Positions 6,831 through 13,427 of a DNA stretch of 14,653 bases are shown piece after piece. The position numbers and the translations under genes were made by a program. Each line of letters starts with the position of its first letter. Positions within the stretch are counted from its first letter, which is position 1. Source of the DNA: an uncultured Actinomycetes bacterium (lineage in GTDB: Bacteria > Actinomycetota > Actinomycetes > S36-B12); the NCBI GenBank assembly GCA_903918595.1, contig CAIXFB010000013.1, positions 1 through 14,653 of the forward strand. Direction: 5' to 3'. The notes below the pieces were generated by a model. That model made no database searches, was not told the DNA's origin, and was given only the letters and a program-made list of their open reading frames with translations.

Positions 6831-7892
6831 TCAAGCATCCTTTCCGGCGGCGACTCCATCGAGGAGCCCCTGGTGAACAACCCGGTGATCATCGAGGAAA
6901 ACGTCGCAGTTGCGCATAGGAATATCGAAATGGCACACGCTGAATCTTTCGGCGTTCTCGTTGGCGCCGGTGCTGTACATGAAGTTTCCTTGGAAAGCGC
7001 GGGCTTCTACGCCGTTGTGCTGGCTGCGGTCGTACAGCTCGAGGTAGTCCCAGCGCGCAGCCGGGTTCATGCCCCAGCCCACATGCGAGGTGGCGTAGGC
7101 GTCTTTGTCGAAGGCCGACATGTACGACTTCAACAAGTCGGTTTGGTAACCGGTTCCGGCGATGTCCACCACGAAGTCATCTTCGATGGTCAAGGTGATG
7201 GGGGATTGGACGTAGTTCTTGAACGTGAGGTTGATATCACCGGGGGCGAGCACAACCGTTCCGTTGACCCGATGGCGAGCCGGGAAAGCAAGCACGAGAC
7301 CACCTGGCCAATGCGCGATGCTTCCCGGGCCATCCGTTACTCCGGTCGACCCAGCCGTAAATGCATCGGCGAGATCGATGGTGAGATCCGTGCCAGATTC
7401 GCTGACCGCGCGCATTGTTCGGCAGGTCTTCATGAACTCGTGTGATGCGGCAACGCGCTTGGCCATGTCTTCATCGTGCGGCAGGCGTTCATACACCGAC
7501 GGGTGCTCGTTGCTGATCATCAGCACTTCGCATCCGGCGCCGAGGATCGTGCGCAACTCACGGCTATGCAGCAATCCTTCTGCAGTGACGTCGATGACAA
7601 AAGGAACACTCGAAATTGCGGAGACCGCTGAGCCGTTGCCTTTCAATGCAAGAGAAGTTCCGGTGGAACGCAATGCGACGGGCTGATCGTTTGCTGGCGT
7701 ACGCATCACCACCTGAAATGGCTTGGCGCCAAGTGACTCTGCGGCCAACACCGCTGTTGCCACCAACTCGGGCCGGCTATCGCTCTCTGAAAGAACGACG
7801 CACTCATCACCAGCGCCAAGTCCGCACAGTGTGAGTTGCTGCGCGAATCGGTTGATCCAGCGCCACTCGGTCGGTGCCATAACCCAACTCAT
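6831..7892 (-). CDS. NicX-like ring-cleaving dioxygenase (2,5-dihydroxypyridine 5,6-dioxygenase family)
   Basis: 353 residues, close to NicX in length (about 350). NicX is a non-haem Fe(II) enzyme with an aminopeptidase-like fold that opens 2,5-dihydroxypyridine to N-formylmaleamate, so homologues are often mislabelled M29 or leucyl aminopeptidase. Segments I recognise from NicX are HWPGG (194-198), SHVGWGMNPAARW (269-281), EARAFQGNFMYSTG (296-309) and CHFDIPMRNCDVFLDD (320-335). The Fe ligands reported for NicX (two His, one Asp; from memory His265, His318, Asp320) correspond to His270, His321 and Asp323 here, so the metal site is complete. The start at 7892 has GGAG 5 nt upstream and overlaps the hydrolase stop by 4 bp (ATGA), indicating translational coupling; GS2 follows directly. 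Family confidence is high. The exact substrate could be another hydroxylated N-heterocycle or aminophenol-like ring. Confidence 0.85.
   Translation of the reverse strand: MSWVMAPTEWRWINRFAQQLTLCGLGAGDECVVLSESDSRPELVATAVLAAESLGAKPFQVVMRTPANDQPVALRSTGTSLALKGNGSAVSAISSVPFVIDVTAEGLLHSRELRTILGAGCEVLMISNEHPSVYERLPHDEDMAKRVAASHEFMKTCRTMRAVSESGTDLTIDLADAFTAGSTGVTDGPGSIAHWPGGLVLAFPARHRVNGTVVLAPGDINLTFKNYVQSPITLTIEDDFVVDIAGTGYQTDLLKSYMSAFDKDAYATSHVGWGMNPAARWDYLELYDRSQHNGVEARAFQGNFMYSTGANENAERFSVCHFDIPMRNCDVFLDDHRVVHQGLLDGVAAGKDA
6839..6845 (-). promoter_or_regulatory. Ribosome binding site deciding the GS2 start
   Basis: GGAAAGG on the minus strand ends 9 nt before GTG 6829 and directly abuts ATG 6838. 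Spacing favours the GTG, 1 nt after the preceding stop codon. Confidence 0.45.
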
Positions 7893-8716
7893 GGGTTCTC
7901 CGTTCGTTGTTCTTCCTGCCAGTGTCCCGCAATCTCCATTGATACTGCTTCAGCGGCCTCGAGGTTGAGGAGGTGACCGGCATCATCGATGACGCACAGG
8001 CGGGCGTTCGGCATGAGGTCGACGATCGCCTGCCCGTATGCCGGTGGAGTCTCCTCATCGATGGATCCGACCAGCACGAGAGTGGGAATCTCGATCGTGG
8101 GCAGGATCGACCGGGAGTCGTGAGTGACGATTGTGCGCAGGGAATCCAGGAGTCCGCGCAGGGGCACCCGATCCATTGCCGCGATGGCCTCGGGAAGTAC
8201 GTGTTCGTTGCCGGCTCCCACGAGAGAGGCCAAAATCGCCGGGGCAACTGCAGAAGGTGAACCAGCTGCCTCGAGTCCGCTGAGCCGGTGAGCGCGCCAC
8301 TCATCCGGGTCGGTTCCATCAAGGCCGAACTTGGGGCTGGTGCAGAGCAGGGTCAAGGTTCTGATTCGCTGGGGGAACCGGGCGGCTGCGTATTGCGCGA
8401 TCATCCCGCCGAAGGACATCCCCACAATGTCAACGGGTGCATTGGGGCTCACGGTGTCAAGGAGACCGGCCAGCGCATCGACGTAGGCATCGAATGTGCA
8501 CGACGCAACCGGATCGGACCCGCCGTAGCCGGGTGCCTCCCAAGCGATGACTCGGTGGGTTGTGGAAAGGGCCGCGAGTTGGGGCTCCCAACCGATGCGG
8601 CTTCCTCCTAGTCCGTGCAGGAGAACGGCAACCGGGGTATCGGCAGTGGCCTGATCTGGACCGGCCTCACGCCACGTGATCGGCGAGGCATCAACGTCGT
8701 ACGCGTGGTCCTTCAC
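7889..8716 (-). CDS. Alpha/beta hydrolase, NicD-like candidate (N-formylmaleamate deformylase type)
   Basis: 275 residues, a complete alpha/beta-hydrolase fold. HGLGG (34-38) forms the oxyanion region, GMSFGG carries the nucleophile Ser101, Asp220 (VGSIDEE) is the probable acid and His248 (DAGHLLNLE) the base. The general look is that of 3-oxoadipate enol-lactonase or NicD-type enzymes. NicD removes formate from N-formylmaleamate, the product of NicX, and is itself an alpha/beta hydrolase of similar size, so the gene order hydrolase-dioxygenase strongly suggests an equivalent deformylase or ring-fission-product hydrolase. It is the first gene of the operon. The GTG start at 8716 has no Shine-Dalgarno site but lies 6 nt from a good -10 box, so a leaderless mRNA is likely. 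The substrate assignment rests on context; an esterase or lactonase is the alternative. Confidence 0.85.
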   Translation of the reverse strand: MKDHAYDVDASPITWREAGPDQATADTPVAVLLHGLGGSRIGWEPQLAALSTTHRVIAWEAPGYGGSDPVASCTFDAYVDALAGLLDTVSPNAPVDIVGMSFGGMIAQYAAARFPQRIRTLTLLCTSPKFGLDGTDPDEWRAHRLSGLEAAGSPSAVAPAILASLVGAGNEHVLPEAIAAMDRVPLRGLLDSLRTIVTHDSRSILPTIEIPTLVLVGSIDEETPPAYGQAIVDLMPNARLCVIDDAGHLLNLEAAEAVSMEIAGHWQEEQRTENP

Positions 8717-8722
8717 ATGTGA

Positions 8723-8751
8723 ACGCTATGGATCGGTATCAATTTTGTCAA
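8723..8751 (-). promoter_or_regulatory. Promoter of the hydrolase/NicX-like/GS2 operon
   Basis: On the minus strand TTGACA (8751-8746), a 17-bp spacer and TAGCGT (8728-8723) are followed after 6 nt by the GTG start at 8716. The -35 box matches consensus exactly. The transcript would begin at or next to the start codon. The -35 box lies inside the large palindrome. Confidence 0.7.
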
Positions 8752-8770
8752 CGGTGTTGACAAAATTGAT
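8738..8770. promoter_or_regulatory. Perfect 15-bp-arm inverted repeat, shared operator of two divergent operons
   Basis: Left arm ATCAATTTTGTCAAC (8738-8752), spacer GGT, right arm GTTGACAAAATTGAT (8756-8770). All 15 positions of the arms are complementary. Each arm contains a TTGACA -35 box, one for each direction. A dimeric repressor bound here would occlude both promoters at once. No regulator gene is adjacent. Confidence 0.8.
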
Positions 8771-8784
8771 TGTTTCTCTAACAT
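8757..8784 (+). promoter_or_regulatory. Promoter of the acyl-CoA-dehydrogenase-fold/CoA-ligase operon
   Basis: TTGACA (8757-8762), a 16-bp spacer and TAACAT (8779-8784) precede ATG 8792 by 7 nt, so the mRNA is probably leaderless or nearly so. The -35 box lies in the right arm of the palindrome at 8738-8770. Confidence 0.65.
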
Positions 8785-8791
8785 CGGGGTT

Positions 8792-10024
8792 ATGACACCA
8801 CCAGTTGCGGTTACAGCACACGAGGGCGTTAACGCCCACTTGGGTAGTGGGTCGATGGGCGTGGAGGATCGCGATCAGCTCGTCGCGACGATCACCGCTC
8901 TCGGTCCGAAGTTCGCAGAGCGAGCTTTCGGCGTCGACCGCGATGCGGTCTTTCCTTTTGAGAACTTTGCCGATTTGCGCGACGCAGGCTTCTTGGCCTT
9001 GTGCGTGCCCAAGCAGTACGGCGGTCTCGGTGCTAGCTACTCCGACTACATCCGCGTCTCCTCGGAGATCGGGCGCTATTGCGGCGCTACTGCGCTCACC
9101 TTCAACATGCATAACGCCACCATGATCTGGGCCGGTGAAGTGAGCGACCTGCTCGACATGTCGCCGGAGCAGCGCGAAACCCACGAACGTCGTCGCGCCG
9201 AGATGTTCCGCGGGGTAGTAGAAAATGGCGATATCCATTCGCAGCCGTTCAGTGAAGGCTTGAACCCCGGGGCCCTCGCAGGAATCTCGACCCTCGCCAC
9301 TCCAACCGAGGGCGGTTACCTCGTCACCGGTCGCAAGATCTTCGCATCGCTTTCAGGTGCGGCAAGTCGCTACAACGTGACCTGCCAAGTGCCTGGTGAA
9401 GATTTCTTGCGGTTGCTTTCAGTCCGCGCGGACTCTCCCGGCGTTGAACTAGTCGACGACTGGGACCCACTTGGTATGCGCGGCACCGTCTCACGCACGC
9501 TGCTCATCAAGGAGGTGTTCGTTCCCTTCGACGACGAAGTGCTGCCGGGTGGCATGTACGACCAAGCGGCCAATCGCTACCCGTATCTCTTCATGTCGCT
9601 GGCACCGTCGTACTTGGGTCTGACAAAGGGCATCTTGGATTTCACGCAGGCGTACCTGCGCGGCGAGATGCCCGGCGCGGCGAAGGGAACCGGGCGCAAG
9701 GACAACCCTGTCAAGCAATACGGATGGGCTGAGATGCAGATCAAGTACGAACAGAGCAAAGCGATGCTGCACAGCGTGGTTGACACTGCCCACCTTGATC
9801 CCACAGAAGATGACATGGTGTCTGCGTGGGCCGCTGTGTACACGGTCATGGAGCACGCAAACGATGTTGCCCGGATCGCTGTCAAGGTGTGCGGTGGACA
9901 GTCGATGCTCAAGCACATGGCGCTGGAGCGCATGTATCGAGATTCGAGACTGGGCGCGCTCATGCTCCCTTGGAGCTCAGAAGTCGCGATGGATCGAATC
10001 GGCAAAGCCCGCCTATATGAATAG
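8792..10024 (+). CDS. Acyl-CoA dehydrogenase-fold flavoprotein, possibly a flavin monooxygenase
   Basis: 410 residues with the ACAD three-domain layout. The N-terminal helices contain LRDAGFLALCVPKQYGGLG (62-80), the middle beta domain has GGYLVTGRKIFASLSGA (174-190), DDWDPLGMRGTVSRT (222-236) and VFVPFDD, and the C-terminal helical domain has KVCGGQSMLKHMALERMYRDSRLG. The usual C-terminal EGT motif, with a Glu base in several dehydrogenases, is replaced by PWS near 393-395. Two options follow: an acyl-CoA dehydrogenase using a Glu elsewhere, or an ACAD-fold (group D, DszC/HsaA-like) flavin-dependent monooxygenase that hydroxylates aromatics. In the second case it could supply the hydroxylated ring for the NicX-like enzyme. 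A flavin reductase partner is not seen. It is divergent from the NicX-like operon and shares its operator; the CoA-ligase gene follows after 13 bp. Confidence 0.87.
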   Translation: MTPPVAVTAHEGVNAHLGSGSMGVEDRDQLVATITALGPKFAERAFGVDRDAVFPFENFADLRDAGFLALCVPKQYGGLGASYSDYIRVSSEIGRYCGATALTFNMHNATMIWAGEVSDLLDMSPEQRETHERRRAEMFRGVVENGDIHSQPFSEGLNPGALAGISTLATPTEGGYLVTGRKIFASLSGAASRYNVTCQVPGEDFLRLLSVRADSPGVELVDDWDPLGMRGTVSRTLLIKEVFVPFDDEVLPGGMYDQAANRYPYLFMSLAPSYLGLTKGILDFTQAYLRGEMPGAAKGTGRKDNPVKQYGWAEMQIKYEQSKAMLHSVVDTAHLDPTEDDMVSAWAAVYTVMEHANDVARIAVKVCGGQSMLKHMALERMYRDSRLGALMLPWSSEVAMDRIGKARLYE

Positions 10025-10026
10025 TC

Positions 10027-10031
10027 AGGGG
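10027..10031 (+). promoter_or_regulatory. Ribosome binding site deciding the CoA-ligase start
   Basis: AGGGG lies 6 nt before GTG 10038. The in-frame ATG at 10017, which overlaps the previous gene by 8 bp, has no such site upstream. Confidence 0.5.
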
Positions 10032-10037
10032 TCGAAA

Positions 10038-11639
10038 GTGCGGGCAACCGCGCACCTCGACACCTTCACTGAAGATCGTTTACCGCCACGTGATTCGTGG
10101 CCGGTGATGCTTGATGTGCCCGGGGCGAATTATCCCGGACGTCTCAATGCGAGTGTTGAGCTGCTCGATGCAACGATTGCGAGTCACGGGCCTGATCGCA
10201 CTGCTTTCATCGCGCACGATGCGGTGCTGACCTATGGGCAGTTGAGCGCGCACGTTCAACAGTGCGCGAACGTGCTCATCGAATCAGGTCTCATTCCGGG
10301 CAATCGTGTGCTGCTGCGCGGGCCGAACAATGCGTGGCTTGTTATCGCGTGGCTCGCGGTGCTGCGCGCTGGTGGTGTGGTGGTCACCACGATCCCGCTG
10401 CTGCGCGCAGGCGAACTTTCACCAATCGTCGAGGTATCTGCACCTCAGTTAGCGATCGTGGATCACCGATTCATGGATGAGTGGAATCTGGTCGAGAATT
10501 TTACGGGCGAAACTTTGGTCTACGGCGGGGATTCTGCTGACCGGCTAGAAGTTCGGACTGAAGGCGCATCGCCGGTATGCGAACCGGTGCTTACGGCAGC
10601 TGAGGACGTTGCACTGCTGGCCTTCACATCGGGCACTACTGGCAAACCCAAAGCCACGATGCACACCCATCAAGATGTGCTCGCTATCGCCGACACTTTT
10701 AGCGCGCATATCGTCAAGCCCACCGCAGATGACGTGTTCGCAGGGAGTCCACCCCTGGCCTTCACCTTCGGGCTTGGTGGACTCGTGATTTTTCCGATGC
10801 GGGTGGGTGCTTCGAGCGTGCTGCTTGAAGCTGGATCACCTGCCAATGTGTTGAGCGCTATCGCTGAGCATGGCGTGACCTGCTTGTTCACGGCCCCCAC
10901 CGCTTATCGCGCCATGCTCCCGTTGATCTCAGAGAACGACGTATCTTCTTTGCGTCGCTGCATTTCCGCTGGCGAGACACTTCCTGAGGCAACCTGGCAC
11001 GCGTGGCGTGATGCAACTGGTCTTCCGCTCATTGACGGCATCGGTGCCACCGAGATGCTGCACATTTTCATTTCTGCAGCAGATGAAGACATCGTCCCGG
11101 GATCCACGGGTAAAGCGGTGCCCGGTTATCAGGCCATGGTGGTGGATGAAAATCTTGAACCCGTATCACCGGGTGTTCCCGGGCGCTTGGCGGTGCGCGG
11201 ACCGACCGGCTGTCGCTACCTTGACGATGAGCGGCAAAGCGCTTACGTGCAGGGCGGCTGGAACATCACCGGCGACATCTACACCGAAGATGAACAAGGC
11301 TATTTCCGGTACTTGGCAAGGGCCGACGACATGATCGTCTCCAGCGGATACAACATTGCGGCGCCTGAAGTGGAAAATGCGCTGCTTTCCCACCCAGCAG
11401 TGGCCGAAGTGGCCGTTGTCGGTGCTCCCGATGAGGACCGTGGCGTGGTGGTCAAAGCTTTCGTGGTGTTACTCACGGGTAACAACGCTGATGATGGGAT
11501 GCGGAAGCAACTTCAAGACCACGTGAAAAGGGTCATCGCCCCCTATAAATACCCACGGCAGGTCGAGTTTGTGGCCGAGCTCCCCAAGACAACGACAGGC
11601 AAATTACAACGGCACAGGCTCAAGGAAATCGGCGGATGA
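10038..11639 (+). CDS. AMP-forming acid-CoA ligase, benzoate-CoA ligase-like
   Basis: 533 residues from GTG 10038, chosen for its Shine-Dalgarno site; ATG 10017 is an alternative. The frame is open much further upstream, but that part overlaps the previous gene and is not credible. It activates a carboxylate as acyl-AMP and then forms the CoA thioester. Motifs in order: ATP loop AFTSGTTGKPK (195-205), GIGATEMLHIF (334-344), GDIYTED (412-418), RADDMIVSSGYNI (428-440) and the C-terminal PKTTTGK with catalytic Lys522. The GIGATEMLHIF stretch followed by GSTGKAVPGYQAMVVDE closely resembles the benzoate, 2-aminobenzoate and hydroxybenzoate-CoA ligase subgroup, as opposed to medium-chain fatty acid ligases. 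An aromatic or heteroaromatic acid is thus the likely substrate. It is cotranscribed with the ACAD-fold gene, and the permease gene follows after 157 bp. Confidence 0.9.
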   Translation: MRATAHLDTFTEDRLPPRDSWPVMLDVPGANYPGRLNASVELLDATIASHGPDRTAFIAHDAVLTYGQLSAHVQQCANVLIESGLIPGNRVLLRGPNNAWLVIAWLAVLRAGGVVVTTIPLLRAGELSPIVEVSAPQLAIVDHRFMDEWNLVENFTGETLVYGGDSADRLEVRTEGASPVCEPVLTAAEDVALLAFTSGTTGKPKATMHTHQDVLAIADTFSAHIVKPTADDVFAGSPPLAFTFGLGGLVIFPMRVGASSVLLEAGSPANVLSAIAEHGVTCLFTAPTAYRAMLPLISENDVSSLRRCISAGETLPEATWHAWRDATGLPLIDGIGATEMLHIFISAADEDIVPGSTGKAVPGYQAMVVDENLEPVSPGVPGRLAVRGPTGCRYLDDERQSAYVQGGWNITGDIYTEDEQGYFRYLARADDMIVSSGYNIAAPEVENALLSHPAVAEVAVVGAPDEDRGVVVKAFVVLLTGNNADDGMRKQLQDHVKRVIAPYKYPRQVEFVAELPKTTTGKLQRHRLKEIGG

Positions 11640-11796
11640 TCCGCGCGAGCGTTCGTCGCAATTACGAACCAATTTCCAAAACTTATGCCAAGTTGCTTGA
11701 CGTTGGATATCTGATACACCACATTGAGCAATCGTTCGGTCCCACATAAATGGTCCATGCCACGTCCACTGCACCACGTAGCACTATGGAGGAAAT
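11640..11796 (+). other. 157-bp intergenic gap with a short inverted repeat
   Basis: GTTCGT (11651-11656) and ACGAAC (11664-11669) form a 6-bp-arm inverted repeat with a 7-nt loop. There is no T-run, so it is not a good terminator; it could be an operator. I see no convincing promoter boxes. The permease start is preceded by GGAGG (11788-11792), 4 nt from ATG 11797. Nothing else is recognised here. Confidence 0.35.
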
Positions 11797-13368
11797 ATGT
11801 CGCAGCGGGAAAATCTCCCCCAATCAGATCAGGATTTGCCCCCGGGCGATCCCGAAACTAAAGACACAAGCCTGAGGAAGGGAACGCTCGGCCTCTACGG
11901 AATCATCTTCTTCGTCGTTGCTGCTGCAGCGCCCTTGGCAGGCATGACAGGCGCCTTCCCTGTTGCAGTTGCACTCGGTGACGGTGCTGGCGCAGCCGGT
12001 ATGTACGTCGCTGTGGGCCTGATCCTGCTGATTTTCAGTGTCGGCTACGCCACCATGAGTCACTACGTCACGAACACGGGCGCGTTCTTTGCATTTGTTG
12101 GACGTGGACTCGGCATCAAAATGGGCGTGGCTTCCGCGATGGTGTCTCTGCTCGCCTATTTGGCCGTGCAGTGGGGCGTTCTTGGGTTCCTTGCCGGCCA
12201 GATGAAGTTCCAGTTCCTGGTCAAGTTCAACCTTGATCTGCCCTGGTGGCTCTACGCGTTCGTGATGATCGCTCTGGTGTGGATTCTCTCTGCACTGCGC
12301 GTCGACATTGGCGCAAAGGTCCTCGGCGTCCTGTTAACCGTTGAACTGGTGGCCTTGCTGATAGTTGGCATTGCGATTCTGGTCACGGGTGGTGCTGAAG
12401 GCGCTGACTTCGGAGCATCATTTAACCCCTCGAACATCATGGCCGGTGGATTGAATGGCGGTGCGGGTATCGCGTTTGCCTTTGCACTCGCCTCGTTCAT
12501 TGGTTTTGAGGCAACGGCGATCTACGGTGAAGAGACAAAGGATCCCAAGCGCACCGTGCCACGCGCCACGTACATTTCCGTGGTTCTGATCACACTGGTT
12601 TTCGCCATCGTCGGCTTCGGAATGGTGACCGGCCTTGGCGCGACCGATATTCAAAACAAGGTGTTTGAGGCGACTGCCATCGACGGCGTGCCTCTGGCGG
12701 ATCCGTCTGCGATGTTGTTCGGTCTAACTACCGAGTATGTCGGTTCGTGGCTCACTGAGGTGTTTGGCTGGGTTGTTCTAACCTCGCTGTTTGCCGCCAT
12801 GTTGGCTTTCCAGAACAGTGCTTCACGTTACCTCTTCTCCATGGGTCGCGCTGGAGTGCTGCCGAAGAACCTTGACAAGGTGAATAGCCGCCAGGCGCCA
12901 GTGGTGGCAACTTCCGTAGTTTCGGTGTTGGCCATCGCACTCGTGGTGATCGCGATCATTTTCGCTTGGGATCCGATCGTTAACATCTTCTTCTGGTTCG
13001 GAGCGGTAGCGGTCATCGCGATTGTGCTCACGGAAATTCTCGTGAGCATTTCGGTGATCGTCTACTTCCGTCGCACCAAGGAAGACACCCGCGTGTGGAA
13101 CACGGTGATCGCACCGGTGCTCGCAATCGTGCTCCTCGCTGTTGGTGAGTACATGCTGCTCGCTCGATACAACCTCTTCGCCGGCACGGCTGTCGATCCG
13201 GCAATGTGCCCTGGCGACGCAGGATCGGGCTGTGGCCCCTTCGAGCTCAACACAACGGGTTGGGTGCTCGTACTCCTGACGCCTGCGCTGTTCATCGTTG
13301 GGTTGATCCTTGGCTCGGTGCGGCAGAAGAAGGAGAACTACGACGCAGTTCGCAACTTCGTCAGCTAA
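11797..13368 (+). CDS. APC superfamily amino acid/amine permease
   Basis: 523 residues of an integral membrane protein, about 12 predicted helices. The hydrophilic N-terminus (about 35 residues, cytoplasmic) is followed by LGLYGIIFFVVAAAAPLAGMTG, the first helix with the small-residue-rich, proline-broken pattern typical of APC transporters. The central helix FAFALASFIGFEATAIYGEE followed by TKDPKRTVPRAT is another family hallmark, as is the FQNSASRYLFSMGRAG region. Such carriers import amino acids or amines by H+ or Na+ symport or by exchange. A loop before the last helix contains CPGDAGSGCG, two Cys that could form a disulphide outside the cell. A Shine-Dalgarno GGAGG precedes ATG 11797. 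It may be the third gene of the operon starting at 8792, or have its own promoter. Uptake of the nitrogenous substrate is the natural inference. A strong terminator follows it. Confidence 0.92.
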   Translation: MSQRENLPQSDQDLPPGDPETKDTSLRKGTLGLYGIIFFVVAAAAPLAGMTGAFPVAVALGDGAGAAGMYVAVGLILLIFSVGYATMSHYVTNTGAFFAFVGRGLGIKMGVASAMVSLLAYLAVQWGVLGFLAGQMKFQFLVKFNLDLPWWLYAFVMIALVWILSALRVDIGAKVLGVLLTVELVALLIVGIAILVTGGAEGADFGASFNPSNIMAGGLNGGAGIAFAFALASFIGFEATAIYGEETKDPKRTVPRATYISVVLITLVFAIVGFGMVTGLGATDIQNKVFEATAIDGVPLADPSAMLFGLTTEYVGSWLTEVFGWVVLTSLFAAMLAFQNSASRYLFSMGRAGVLPKNLDKVNSRQAPVVATSVVSVLAIALVVIAIIFAWDPIVNIFFWFGAVAVIAIVLTEILVSISVIVYFRRTKEDTRVWNTVIAPVLAIVLLAVGEYMLLARYNLFAGTAVDPAMCPGDAGSGCGPFELNTTGWVLVLLTPALFIVGLILGSVRQKKENYDAVRNFVS

Positions 13369-13379
13369 GTCGAATACAA

Positions 13380-13417
13380 AAAGAGTGGGGCGCACCGCGA
13401 GGTGCGCCCCACTCTTT
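13380..13417. terminator. Bidirectional intrinsic terminator (17-bp stem, tetraloop)
   Basis: A perfect 17-bp stem (13380-13396 with 13401-13417) closes on a four-base loop, GCGA, a GNRA-type tetraloop on the plus-strand transcript. Plus-strand reading gives TTTGTGTT after the core; minus-strand reading gives a run of five T. It lies between the permease stop (13368) and the stop of the convergent P450 (13428) and can serve both. Confidence 0.92.
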
Positions 13418-13427
13418 GTGTTCTGTG

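Noticed and set aside
6831..7892. Annotation as M29 leucyl aminopeptidase
   Set aside because: The C-terminal segments and His-x-Asp motif match NicX, which shares that fold; the hydrolase neighbour also supports the dioxygenase assignment.
9780..10037. N-terminal extension of the CoA ligase frame
   Set aside because: It overlaps the ACAD-fold gene in another frame, and the translated part has no similarity to ligases; a ribosome binding site marks GTG 10038.
12823..13395. 190-codon minus-strand frame rich in His, Asp, Glu and Cys
   Set aside because: Antisense reading of codons for hydrophobic membrane helices gives such charged composition; the permease on the plus strand explains the sequence.
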